A DNA stretch of 64,000 nt from Thuidium tamariscinum (lineage: Eukaryota > Streptophyta > Bryopsida > Hypnales > Thuidiaceae). The position numbers and the translations under genes were made by a program. Location of the stretch: the NCBI GenBank assembly GCA_947034885.2, contig OX344756.2:22241489-22305488 (forward strand), written 5' to 3'. Of the stretch, positions 1 through 11,428 are shown piece after piece; the first letter of the stretch is position 1; each line of letters begins with the position of its first letter. A model generated the notes under the pieces. The model had not been told where the DNA came from and did not search any database. It saw only the letters and a list, made by a program, of their open reading frames with translations.

Positions 1-1249
1 TGGCCAAAAAACAGATCAGTACATGTAGTGTGATACAAAATAGGACAGGTGTTTCTTGCAATCACCCTAAAACCAAATCGATTTGTTGAAAGACATAATG
101 AAGGTCAATTCAACTTATTAGTTAGTGGTAGGTGACAAATTGTCTTCATTGAAGAACATAGATTTAATAATCACATAGTTTAGATATTTCATCGTGCATT
201 TGTAAATTACAATTATGACTAATTGACTTGATCTCATCAAATGAAATGGTTGAGACTATTTGACATGCTAAAGTGAATCAACTTAGCAACATAAAGAAAT
301 AATAAAGTCAAGTAAAGAATTTGAATTTCTTATATTTGAAATTAAATTATAAAATCACAATTAGAGTCAGAGTGATAAAATTTCTATGTGAGAGAACAAA
401 AAAGGATTTAAATTATAAAAATAATTATATAAAATGATATTAAGTAGCTAGAGCATGCAAAAGACAAATTGACATTCCTTAGACCAATTGAGAAGGAATA
501 TTTGACATGAGCCACACACACTACAGGACTGTGACGCCATACATAAGGTTTATAAAATAGCATTGAATTTTTGAACTATGACAATTTGACATTAGAGATT
601 TTTCTTTGACTTATTTTATTGAAAACAAAACATAAAATGACATAAATAAATATTCAACATACAATAATCATGACCTTAGTCGCACAAACAATAGACCTAT
701 TGACCTTTCTATGGAAATAGCCCCCTAGATTAATTGTCTTGAGATTTTTGTCAAGTAGGCAAAGTCTCTATTACAGCTACTTACTGTCCATTTGACAATT
801 AGCCCTTCTTAATTGGAACACTTATTTGATAACCTTCAGACCAATACTTTCTAATTCAAAAGAAAAAAATACCATCTTCATCCAACAAGCTTTCTTGAAT
901 ATGACTATAAAAATGACTCCAAATTGGTCCAATTAATACCCAAAACTACCAATTTAGACACAAAAAAGCCAAACAACCTAAGACAAAATAAACAAATATA
1001 TATAAATTTACACCAAAAGTTTTAAAATCCAATCCAACTAGTTTCTTTACAAGGTGATAGAGTATACATTTGTATGACAAATTGACCATATTTGAATCAT
1101 TGCTTGAATATTTGACCATTTCATATATAGATTTCTAGGTATAAGAATATTATTATATTTTAAAGTCCAAAAACAATTAGATACATTGTTTTTAAATTCT
1201 ATTTAAAAGTGAAATTAATTATCCAATGATATAATATTTATCTTTTTTC
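1..1249. other. AT-rich flank, no gene seen
   Basis: No reading frame with recognisable protein similarity is visible on either strand. The only identifiable item is at 49-67, where the 19-base end sequence of the fold-back element at 59,784-60,874 recurs as an isolated copy. Confidence 0.5.
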
Positions 1250-3100
1250 TCTTTAAGGATATTCCTTGTAGATAACCTTGTTGAATAGGATTTTTGCACT
1301 TTTTTGTGAGTTTTTGTGACCTAATTTTGGGTTTGGGGTACCTAGTCGTAAAGTTGTGTGTTAATTTTGTGAATTTCAGTGGTATTTTTCACTAATTTGG
1401 AGTCGATTTTGATTTTGTTTTGGATTGTGGTAGTGGAATTTCCAAATTGTATTGTCTGAGGAGTGATCAGTTTCCAATTGGATGGTGTTGTGTAGTTGGA
1501 ATTTAGTCCTATTTGAGAAATTTGTGTTAGATTTACCTAATTGGTATAGTTTGGGAGCAGTTGGGTATTTCCAGGTAGGTAAGTCCGAATAGGATGAGTG
1601 CTATAGTTATTAAAAATTTCCGAGTTGGAATTCCTATTTGGATGAGTTGGGATGTCAGTTGATGTAGTTGAGTCAGTTGGTGGAAGTTGCTGGCTTCGTC
1701 TTCCTAGTTTCCTATTTGTATGTTTTTCTTGTTCATTTTTGTTTATCCACTTGCAGAGATTGAGTGTGTTCAGCCAGGTAGGTTGTGTTTTCTTTGTGTT
1801 CTTGTATGTATTCATTTTGAGTGAATGTGTTTTTGTATCCTAGTTGGGATGTGTGTGTGTGACTATGGATTTAATTTTTCCTATTTTGGAATGTTTGAGA
1901 GTTGTGATTATGAACATTAATGTTTAATATTTGTAAAATTGAAATTGTGAAAAGTATGAGATCTGGTTGAAAGTTCTGTAGTGATTAATGGGAAGAATCC
2001 AATTAGGAGAAGAATGTTGAAGGGCTGAATTATAAACTGGTATAGTCTAAATGATAAGATTAATTTAGCCTTGTATGGGATCTGTGAGAATTGAAAATCT
2101 AATAGTATTAAAAGGTGATTTGTTCACCAATTAGACATGCAATAGAAAGAACTATTTTGTGCAATGTCTGTTGTAATGCAAGGGACTTAATTTTTCCAAT
2201 TTGTGTAATTGTTGGAATTAATTCATCCAAATGGCATGTGTGTAAGAATGAATGGCTGAATGCTTTATTCAATTTGGAATCTGTGTTAGCATCGCTGTGA
2301 ATGTTGATGTGGTTTCCATGTATGTCCCAAATTGGTATTGTTACAGGCTGATTGAGATATTGTTCCAATTTGGAGTCTTTGAATGTTGTTTGTAATATTT
2401 CCTATTTGGAGTTGAATTAAAAGCTTGTAAGATGTGTTGCAATGGAGAGAACGACCGAATGGGTTAGTATAAATTAAAGAATTAATTTAAAAAATGTTTT
2501 TGAGTCGAATGATATTTATGGGGAATAAATATAAATGAGTAAATGGAAAAGGAAATTCCTAGTTGATAAATGGGTAATTAAAAGTCAAATTAGAAGAGAA
2601 GAAGTTTGTGAATTTTAATGAGAAACAAAGAGCAAATTAGAAAGATCTGATCCTAAATGAGAGCTTAAGAACCATATTGAATTGTATTTGTTATAAGGCC
2701 GAGTTGCTATTAGTTTGCAATGTCACATTGCATAGAACCAATTTGGAGATTACAGCTGTGGCTATAATGCCGAATTGTAGCTTTGGAGCCAAATTGGAAA
2801 TAAAGAGAATAAAGATAAAAAATAAATAAAAGATGAAAGAACAATAAATAAATAATTAAAGATAAATAATTGGGAGAAATTTTAACCTTTGTGGCCATTA
2901 AGAGTGGAGAGAAAAATTGTGAAATTAGATTCAATGTGAGGAACACATATTATTTAAGGTTAAGGAACAATTTGCTTTTAATTTCCTACAATTGCAATGA
3001 TCCGATTAGGATAATTAGAAGTACCTATTTAACAAGCCTCCCTAGGAACAAATCATACTATTAGCCTTGGATTTTGCTTAATTTAAAATTAACACCAAAG
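1250..3100. repeat. Old LTR-like repeat, diverged copy of 45.3-47.0 kb
   Basis: This stretch carries many short near-palindromic motifs of the form CC-W5-GG, for example CCAATTTGGA near 2,365 and 2,737 and CCAAATTGGA near 2,790. The same motif recurs densely at about 45,500-46,650. The 3' parts also align: the block around CCTAGGAACAAATC (about 3,040) matches one around CCTAGAACAAATT (about 46,790), followed in both by a TTGGATT-TGCTT string. I read both as diverged copies of one repeat, probably an old copia LTR, because the right copy lies next to a copia RNase H/RT relic. Nothing protein-coding is convincing here. Confidence 0.4.
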
Positions 3101-3519
3101 CTTATCTACATTCCTAAACTAAAATTCCTAGATTTTGTGTGCTCAAGAAAAATTTAGTCTACAACCACAATTTCATGTATTTAAAGAAACTATAAATTTT
3201 ATATAATAATTAAAGAAATACAATTATTTTAATTGAATTTTCAAAATTTCATGAGGTTGAAAATTTTAAAATTCTTAAATATATAAAAATATCAAAAGAA
3301 TATAATTTCTATTGGCATCTTGACATTTTATGCTCATTTTTTTAATTAAAAAAAAATTCTATTATATAGAATGAAAATTAATGATTCAAAAAATATCATG
3401 TTTATTTGTCATATTTGCTATCATCTATAATTTTCAAGTCACTAATGAATTCCTTAAGACAAAATTTGAATCAAGTCTATAATATTCTTGTGTAATACAT
3501 ATTCCATATCTTGAAGATT
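3101..3519. other. AT-rich flank, nothing recognised
   Basis: No gene, structured repeat or RNA gene is visible. It ends at the insertion site of the large gypsy element. Confidence 0.5.
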
Positions 3520-3524
3520 ATTAG
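3520..3524. repeat. Target-site duplication ATTAG, left
   Basis: Perfect 5-bp match to 41,583-41,587, directly outside the outer gypsy LTRs. It fixes the element ends at 3,525 and 41,582. Confidence 0.8.
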
Positions 3525-5254
3525 TATAATTAAGATAATGTTATTTTCTAGTTAAATTTTGTTCTTTTGAGTGTGAAATAGATTAAATGTTTAAAGTTTT
3601 GAGTAATCAAGTGTGAATGTGATGATATTTGAAGTTAAAGTGTGATCAGACTTTTTGGCTTGAGCGGTTGTGAATTTTGATAGGTTTTTACCAAGACATT
3701 AGAAGGGGTGTTTGAAGAGGGATTGTGATAAATAGTCTCTCTTCTCACATTATTCTCTCTCCTTAATTTCTCTCGCATTTAGAATGAGAGGTTGCATTTT
3801 TCTGGGTTTTTTCATTGTTGTATTAATTTATAGATTTATAATTGTCATTTTTTAGTTGTTTTATCCACTTAAGTGATAGTGCTTATTGCTTAAAGCATGA
3901 AGTTTAATTTTGATGATACATTGCCTTGAGCATTTTATAAAGGAGAATCTCTTTACAAGAGAATTTGATTATATTTTGAGTAGATTATGTTTATAGTTTT
4001 TATCTTATTTCTTAAGAGAATTTTTACGTCAATGCTTGAAGCAAGATTTGAAGTAAAGAAGAGTAAAATATTAAGTTAGTAATTGACTTAATAATTCCAA
4101 TGATTGGAGATTATTTGTTAACCAGGGATTGGTTTGGAATTGAATGATCTAGAGATTGAATTTTACTTTGAAATTTAATGATTAACGAGGGATTGGTAAT
4201 TATTTTCTTTTAAGGGATTGGAATATCTTTGTATTACAAATGAACATGTATGTTTGAAACAAAATTAAGGATTGAGATTTATTTTGCGTTGGAACATGAG
4301 TTTACATTTCTAGCAAATAGAAATCCTTAAACAATTATAAACAATTGATGTACATTTTAAATATTGAATGATTATTCATATGTTAAATAAATGATATTCT
4401 AATTGAAGACATGAGTACATGATTGAATGTTTGAATGTATATTTAAATTCTTTCATTAGAAATTGTATTTAGTTGTGTAAATTTAATAAGCATAATTTAG
4501 AATTAGTATTACATTAAAAAAAAAGTTTTAAGATAACATGGTGATGCAAATGAAGAAAGCTTAAAGCTAAGATGGAAGGATACATAGTTAAATAAAAACC
4601 AGAGCCTTGAAAAGGAAGAATTTGAAATTCTTTAAATAATTTAGCAAAGCATATTATACATCCCTCAAGGGAAATTTCAAAATTGTTTAAAGCATATGTG
4701 TGTTAATGTATTTGCTTAAAGCAATGTCCTTGATTGTTTTCAATCCCTAGAAAGGGTATGTGTTACATTTACTTTAAGTAATTGAGACATTAGTGCTTAA
4801 AGTGACTTAGATGTTGAAATTATATTTCTAAAAAACAACCAATGAATTCTCGATTAAATTGAATTTTCAAAATTCAAATATATATAGGGAGATGTAGGTT
4901 CCAAATGGATATATTTATAATATATTTCAGTGAATTCAAAGTACGAGATTTGTAAATGCAAATTTCCTTAGCTTACACTCTTTAGAATCGCATCCTATTT
5001 TAAGTTAAGACCGGGACGGACTTAGTGGTTAGAAATTTATATTTATAATTGGACGAAAATTAGAAAGAGAACTCCTTTCCCATTCCTAAGTAGAATATGA
5101 AATATATCAAATACCCTAATACATTAAGATTAACGACATAATATACCTACAAAGTGACATTAGCTAACTAAAATACTAAGCTAATTTGAGTTTTCTCCTG
5201 AACGAACCTATTTGGAATTGCCTTGGTTTTGTCTAAAAAAAGAATTGTACTACA
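3525..5254 (+). repeat. 5' LTR of the outer gypsy element
   Basis: Aligns end to end with 39,852-41,582 with about 24 differences (about 1.4%). The differences are not spread evenly: most lie in the first ~300 bp and in one ~70-bp patch, while about 1.1 kb in the middle has one difference. The LTR ends in CA at 5,253-5,254. It holds several short palindromes with a CTTAA core, such as CACTTAAGTG near 3,867 and TTGCTTAAAGCA near 3,888. Confidence 0.9.
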
Positions 5255-5257
5255 TTT

Positions 5258-5275
5258 TGGTGCCGCTGCAGAGGA
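5258..5275 (+). promoter_or_regulatory. Primer-binding site of the outer gypsy element
   Basis: Three bases after the 5' LTR the sequence reads TGGTGCCGCTGC. This resembles the TGGCGCCGTTGC primer-binding site, complementary to tRNA-Asp, used by many plant gypsy elements, with differences. Position and the TGG start support the call; the tRNA identity is inference. Confidence 0.55.
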
Positions 5276-5449
5276 AAACTAGGCTAAGTGGTACCTAAAA
5301 TGTAGGTAGAATATTTTGATTTTTTTTCTTTTTGAAATTAAGTCTAGAGAAATTTAATTTGGAGATTGATGGTGAGTATGGATTTCAAATTTGATTAAAA
5401 TAAAATAAAATAAAATTTGATCATTCTATGGTGAATTTAAGGAAGAATG

Positions 5450-6470
5450 GATTCTTGTAGTCCTAGAAGTAATTATCCTATTCAAAGTACAATAGATTTT
5501 TTATGTAGGAAAAATCTTGAAAATAAAGTAGAAAATTCTACTAAAAGAAAGGTTAATAGTAAAAACCGTAGAGGAAATATTAGATGTCATTTTTGTGGTG
5601 GTTTAGGACATATTAAGAAAACTTGAATTAAAAAACAAGACTTTGTTACTTCAAACCCTTATAGACAAAATTTAAATTATAAATCCATAAAACTATTGCT
5701 TTATGAATCTGAATCCTTGAATACTATTAGACTTCTAGACATTTTACAAATTAAACCTACATCTCTTCGAGAATTAAGACAACTGTGAATTGTTATAGAT
5801 ACCCTTATTTATTTCCATAAAAAAAATTAAAATTGATGAAGTAGAAGTGTATAGAAATAACAAAGGGAAGTCTTGGCAAGGTCATAATAATTTTGTGTAG
5901 ATGAATTATATTTTCCTTGGGAAGTCCTAGAAATTTTAGAAGACTTCTTTTCTGGACCATGTCATTTCAAGGCATTATATAGACTTTATAAGAGAGTATA
6001 TTTAGGTGAAGGATTTAGAATTATTGAAAATTATCCTAAAAATAAAGAATTTTATGATCAAATTGATAAATCACCTTTGGATATTAAAAGGATTATCTTT
6101 AGTAAACTTTGGGAAGAATTTAATAATAAGTAAATGTTATGGATGGAAAATTACTTTTAGATTCTTCATTACATTATTTATTTTTATAATATAGAAAATT
6201 AAAAACAATTACTAAAAACCAAGTACCTAGGATTTATGCGGGTTGGAATGGAATCAAAATTGAAAAAAAATATACATTTTGAATTATGGACCAATTAATC
6301 TCCTATCCACCCCTTTTATTCCTGATGTTATACATTCAAGAGGAAAACCTCTCTATGTGGATTTTAAATTAATCTGTCCTTAACTTAAATCAAATTACAT
6401 TAAATTATTTTAAAAAATCATTAAAAATTAAAAACAAATACATAATTGGTGAGATTTTGTTTCCACTATA
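5450..6470 (+). pseudogene. Pre-gag reading-frame remnant of the outer gypsy element
   Basis: The frame starting near 5,447 contains a CCHC-type zinc knuckle (CHFCGGLGHIKKT) near 5,600-5,640, followed by protein-like AT-rich sequence to about 6,470. It lies between the primer-binding site and gag, the place where Ogre-type elements carry an extra ORF. It is decayed, with several breaks. The function is unknown. Confidence 0.45.
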
Positions 6471-6482
6471 TGGAAAAAATTA

Positions 6483-6495
6483 ATGTCAAGAGTAC
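6483..6495 (+). pseudogene. Likely gag start of the outer gypsy element
   Basis: An ATG at 6,483 opens the frame that is interrupted by the nested gypsy element beginning at 6,496 and that resumes at 10,053 in a Lys/Arg/His/Ser-rich stretch. The assignment rests on the continuity of sequence either side of the insertion. Confidence 0.4.
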
Positions 6496-6831
6496 TGGAA
6501 ACGGACAAATTGAAACAAGCTCACAATAGATATTAACTCCAATGATACATGAAAACAATAAAAATATATTTATCTCCTTGAACTTTGTAACACGACATGA
6601 TTTTCACTCCTCGCTTAGCAAGCTACATACTCTCTCTCATCTGCTTTGTTTTCCTCTTCTCCTCTTGGTTTTGCTTCTTGATGGACACCTAATCGCTAAG
6701 CTGCGAGGTGTTTCCTTCATGACTGTCTCCACGGTTGCATACAATAGGCACACTTATAACCGTGCTTTTTTATTTTATTATACTTACTACTTAAATTTAA
6801 TACTTGCTTGAAACAAAAAAATCGCTCATCA
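6496..6831 (-). repeat. LTR of nested gypsy element (3' copy on minus strand)
   Basis: Matches 9,714-10,052 at roughly 90% by eye. It starts TGGAAACGGAC and ends CGCTCATCA on the plus strand. Confidence 0.8.
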
Positions 6832-9450
6832 TCTCCTCCCTAGCCTTGAGAACCTTACTCAGAACTTCAAGGCTATGTATGATCATTTCTATGTTTATGT
6901 AGTTTTAGTTTTGTGCCATTGAGTACTTTAGGCATAATCTCCTCACTTGGTGTGCTTAATTGGTAAGAACCGTTGGAGTAGCGTTTGTGAATTATGTAAG
7001 GTCCTAGCCATCGTGGTTTAAATTTCTGGCCGTGTTGTTTGACTAACTAGTTATCGATTGTTAAGACTAAATTACCGCGGTTGAACTTGATCGTCTTCTT
7101 GGTTGCATCATGCTTTGCTTTCCTCCGATTTTGTAACGTTTTGTAATGGAATAAAGCTTGGCAACGAGACTCTCGTCTAATTTCTCCAACATAAGGACGC
7201 GGTTCTTTAGTGATCCTGCATCATGCATCCCGTGCTTAATTGTTGTTTGAAGAGAAGCTAATTCTAGTTCGATAGGGATCATAGCTTCTAAACCAAATGC
7301 TAGCTGAAACGGGGTGTATCCCATAGCATTCTTGTGGGTAGTTCGATACGCCCACAAGGCTTCGCTAACATATATGTCCCACTCTTACCGCTTTCCCAAA
7401 ACCATTTTTCCATTGATTTCAATAATAATCCCGTTTATCTTTTCTACAAGACCGTTTGCTTGCGAATAGTAAGGGTTAGCACGTTGATGTTTGATTGATA
7501 ATTTTTGCAAAAGCATAGAGATAAATTCGTTGACAAAATGGGTCTTGCGATCAGTGACTATTTTCAATGGACAACCATATCGGCAAATTACTTCAGTTGA
7601 TTGTAAATGAAATCAGCTGCCGTTTTCTGGTTATATTTCTTCACAGGTGTTGCTTCTGCCCATTTTGAAAGATAGTCTTTAGCTACAATCAAATATTCAT
7701 TATGCTTGGCTGTAACAAGAAGTGACCTGATGAAATCCACACCCCACTTTTCGAAAACTTCATTTGGATATATTGGTTGTGATTCTGTGTAAGGTATGAC
7801 TCTTTTACCATACATTTGGCATTGATAACAACTACGACAATATTAATTATTGTCACAGAAAATAGTTGGTCAAAAGAGACCAGCTTGCAATATCTTTCTT
7901 ATGGTTGTCTCAATAGCAAAGTGTCCTCCACATACACCTTCATGACATTGTTTAAGTACCTTTTTCGATTCTTCGATCGTCACAGCTCGCCTTAGGATGC
8001 CGTCCTTGTTGATTTTATAAAGTTCTTCTCCCACAAGAGAATATGAATGACTTTGCCTTCGAATTTTCTACCTTTACTTTGAATCGGAACCTTCGGGAAA
8101 ACTTAATGTCTTTAAGTACTCCTTAATTATTTCATAACCAAAAGTGTCGGATTCGGGATCAGTGGTCAAGATGAAACACTCAACGTCGTCTGATAGTGCC
8201 CCAATATCTCCGAGCGGTAAAGTTCCCAAGTCGAGGAGTAGTCCTGCATGGAATGTACAATCACTTTTGGTAGTTTTTACCTCCAAATCATAGCTCTACA
8301 AAGCAGCCATTAATCGTGCATTCCTCCCTTTAGGGTCTTCTTGTTGCAATAATTGTTTAAGTCTTTCCATGTCACTTTGCATCAAGGTTGATTGGTTGCT
8401 CAAGAGTAAGTAATGCTTAAATTTTGTACTAGCAATAACAGATCTACTCCCAACTTTTCGAGAGGGGCATGTACTTTTGTTTGCACAAGGTTAATAGCCT
8501 GCTTGTATAGTATATTGGGTGAGCCTTCCTTGCATTGTCATTTTGTAGTAGCACTGCTGCAACTGTATATTCAATGGCAAATGAATTTATAATAAATTTC
8601 TTGTTCTATATAGGATGTTTGACCACTAGATCACTCGCCAATCTTTCCTTGATATATGAGAATGCTTGCTCACATTGGTTGCTCCAAACAAAAAGAACAG
8701 TCTTATTGGTTAAAGCTCTTATGAGATGTCCAATCCCAGCTAAATTTGGTATAAAACGATTGTGATAAATTGTGGTTCCCCAAAGTTTAGCGACTTGTTT
8801 GCGCGATATAGGTTGAGGCATTTTTTTTATTCGCTTCACTTTGTCAGGGTCCACGAGCATGCCTCCACTGAATACTATATGCCCAAGAAGTGGTCCTTCT
8901 TCAAAACCAACTCGACATTTCTTGGGAGATAAGAAACATCCATGCTCCCGTAATTTTTGAAATGCAGCTTTAACTTATTGCACGTGGTCAACACGATCAC
9001 CATACACCGCAAAATCATCAAGATAGATGCGAATGAATGGGCAACTGTAAGGACCAAATTTTTTTAGTTGCACCCTTTGAAATGTACCACCGGCGTTGCA
9101 TAAACCGAGCGGCATCCTCAAATAAGTATACGTACCCCAAGGAGTAGTAAAAGTAGTATATAAGACATTATCTTTGTGTACCTTCACTTAGTGATATCTA
9201 GCATAACCATCACAAAATATAAACATTTAGTAGCTGGCCACCTCATCTAGAAGTTCATCTATGTGAGGCAAAGGTTGTCGATCTTTTCTTGTAAACCTAT
9301 TTAGTGCTTTATAATTCACACATACTCGCCATTTACTTCCCTTTTGGGGGACGATTACAACCAACGAGACCTACTTCGTATTTTTCACCTTCATGATGAA
9401 ACCCCCTTCTAGCAAGCTGTCCAGCTCAACTCTTAGCACACTCTTTCAAA

Positions 9451-9654
9451 ATGAAGGAAAAGGAGGATCCTGAGCGTTTTTTGAAACAATTTCAAAAAGC
9501 GTGTATGGCCAATGGAGATCGTAGCAAAGAAGTTTGGTTGGAGTTATTACCCATTCACTTTGACGACACAGCATCTTTCTGGTACAAACGACAAAGTACA
9601 CAAATACGATCAACATGGAATTTATTGATGTCAACACTTATTTCAGAGTTCTAA
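9451..9654 (+). pseudogene. Gag fragment, opposite in strand to the adjoining pol
   Basis: The 67-residue frame has the gag/retrotrans_gag pattern: FLKQFQKACMANGD, then LPIHFDDTASFWYK. Gag and pol of one element should share a strand, but the RT next to it at 8,975-9,430 is on the minus strand. A local inversion, or a fragment of another gypsy element, are both possible. Confidence 0.6.
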
Positions 9655-9713
9655 GAAAAAGAGAGTTAGCAAACTCTTTTGAAAAATCTCAACTTAATGT
9701 GGCAATGGAACTA

Positions 9714-10052
9714 GATGGAAACGGACAAATTGAAGCAAGTTCACAATAGATACAAACCCCAATGATACATGAAAATAATAAAAATATATTTATCTCCTTG
9801 AACTTTGTAATACGGCATGATTTTCACTCCTCACTTAGCAAGCTACATGCTCCTTCTCATCTGTCTTGTTTTCCTCTTTTCCTCCCGATTTTGCTTCTTG
9901 GTAGACATCTAACCACTAAGTTGTAAGGTGTTTCCCTCATGACCGTCTCTATGGTTGCATGCTAATAGGCACACTTATAACTGTGCTTTTTTTATTTTAT
10001 TATACTTACTACTTAAATTTAATACTTGCTTGAAACAAAAAATCGCTCATCA
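9714..10052 (-). repeat. LTR of nested gypsy element (5' copy on minus strand)
   Basis: Partner of 6,496-6,831. The outer gag frame resumes directly after it. Confidence 0.8.
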
Positions 10053-10207
10053 GTACCTTCTCCTTCTCAACTTAAGAAAGAATTACAAAAACTTGCTAGG
10101 AAGAAACGTACCAAAGTTAGGGATCATAGAAGAAAACTATTGTCTTGTCATAAATCACATTCACATTCACATCATAAAGAGAGACATCAAACATCACTTT
10201 TAGTATC
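10053..10207 (+). pseudogene. Outer gag, N-terminal basic Ser/His-rich segment
   Basis: This continues the frame that opens at 6,483. It encodes a basic stretch (KKELQKLARKKRTKVRDHRR) and a His/Ser-rich run, then a poly-Ser tract written in TCT codons at which the two-ORF retroelement is inserted. Gag-like sequence continues after 18,640. Confidence 0.5.
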
Positions 10208-10243
10208 TCCTTCTTCTTCTTCTTCTTCTTCTTCTTCTTCTTT
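10208..10243 (+). repeat. (TTC)n tract at the 5' edge of the retroelement
   Basis: About eleven TTC units directly precede the first 1,072-bp repeat. A longer tract of the same unit precedes the second repeat at 15,373. Confidence 0.8.
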
Positions 10244-11315
10244 AGCCATAAATTATTTTTGTCAAAAATTTCTATGGCCAAAGACTAAAATTAAAATAGC
10301 CCTAGTGGTAAACAATCCACATTTTTTACTATGACCTATTTTGTACATTTGTCTTATTTTTATTCCCGTCTGTGTTCATTTTTAGAAGCCCCTAATCTTT
10401 TAATCCTTATAGCAAATTATTCATTTTATGGGTTCATATCCATATTAACATATTGAGATAAGGTGACAATTTATGGAGAACATGGTTTATTCAAACACAT
10501 CCACATGATGTAGCTTTCTCTTTTTTCTAAAATAAATTTAAGCCTCTTTGGTCAGTCTGGTGTGATGTACCACCCACCCACACCCACTAAGGGTGAATAA
10601 TTGATTGGCTATTCTCTAGTTTCTGGCATAATGAGTAGGTCTAACCACCCCATTATGACCATTTCGGTGGGTTTTTCCTCCCAAAATTCAAATTAGTGAG
10701 AATATAGTGGCTTTCAGGCCCTTCATTCTTTTCATTGTGAAGTTTGAGTTTTTTGGTGGAGGAGTATTCTTGGTGTAATTTTTGTGTTTCAAGAACTTGT
10801 ACCTCACGGGAATGGCAAAGGTCACTGGGCTTGCTGTTGTTTGCTTTGGATCTTACTTTTCTCACTAATTTGTGATTTGATATTCTCCTTTTGTGATTTC
10901 TTTGACCTGTGACATAGATAGCAATTGGCTTTAGCTGAAGACACCTCGTGCATCCTCACTGACATTACATTGGTTTGTGGTGTGTTTGGGACGGGCACAG
11001 GTGAGGCTGAGCCTTTAGGTCAAATCTCCCATGTTGTTGGAGTTTTTTGAAGCAATCTTTTTCAACACTGGAGCATCCTTTCCTTGCTTTTGTGGCATTT
11101 GGACATGATTTGATAGTATTTGGCAATATTTGAGTGATTTAGATTAACTTGAATCTACACTCTAAGTACTTTATTTGAGCACTTTTTGGATTTGATTGAG
11201 GAAGTTTTAAACTATTTCCTATTGTACTGAATTATATCTTGATTTTTTCTTGCAAATAGTTGGGTTTTGGAAAGATGAGGCCTTGTTAAAGGCTGTTATG
11301 TCTTAGTCTCTTCTT
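10244..11315 (+). repeat. Direct repeat unit 1 (5' pLTR-like)
   Basis: Begins AGCCATAAATTA and ends CTTAGTCTCTTCTT. Unit 2 lies exactly 5,184 bp downstream without any indel. It contains the sequence GGAATGGCAAAGGTC (from 10,810), seen in identical or similar form in all four units, and the stem motif at 10,927-11,013. Confidence 0.9.
10927..11013 (+). ncRNA. Conserved stem motif, unit 1 (also in units 2, 3 and 4)
   Basis: GGCT-TT-AGC near the start can pair with GCT-G-AGCC at the end, and CCTCAC inside can pair with GTGAGG. The motif recurs at 16,111-16,197, 17,192-17,278 and 18,273-18,360 and is the best conserved part of unit 4. It contains a splice-donor-like CACAG/GTGAGG (after 11,000). 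It may be an RNA structure, a splice signal, or both. I could not match it to a known ribozyme: the hammerhead core is not present. Confidence 0.35.
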
Positions 11316-11428
11316 TGTATTCCAACCAGACAGGGGTGGTGAGCTCCTGTCCTCACCTTTACTTGACCTATACTTGAGTTTGAAATAATCTAGCATATTG
11401 TTTTACTAAAACCTATTACTGCCTGTAG

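Larger units (their letters stand above)
6496..10052 (-). mobile_element. Nested small Ty3/gypsy element, minus strand
   Basis: Direct repeats at 6,496-6,831 and 9,714-10,052 (about 336-339 bp, roughly 90% alike) bound it, with GTAC on both outer sides (6,492-6,495 and 10,053-10,056). On the minus strand a purine tract (AGGGAGGAGA) sits just before the LTR at 6,831, so that copy is the 3' LTR. Internal minus-strand pieces in Ty3 order are: RT 8,975-9,430 (with LRMPLGLCNAGGTFQR), RNase H/connection 8,606-8,860, integrase zinc-finger to core about 7,385-7,950, and integrase C-terminal part 7,067-7,357. A gag-like piece at 9,451-9,654 lies on the opposite strand. It is broken in many places and is short for a full element. 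Confidence 0.8.

Noticed and set aside
10653-10865. 70-codon minus-strand frame, present identically at 15,837-16,049
   Set aside because: Its sameness only reflects the identical repeats; no conserved protein features, and it is opposite to the element's transcription.
10927-11013. Hammerhead ribozyme, as known in Penelope-like elements
   Set aside because: CTGAAGA is one base off the CTGATGA core and no matching GAAA strand follows.
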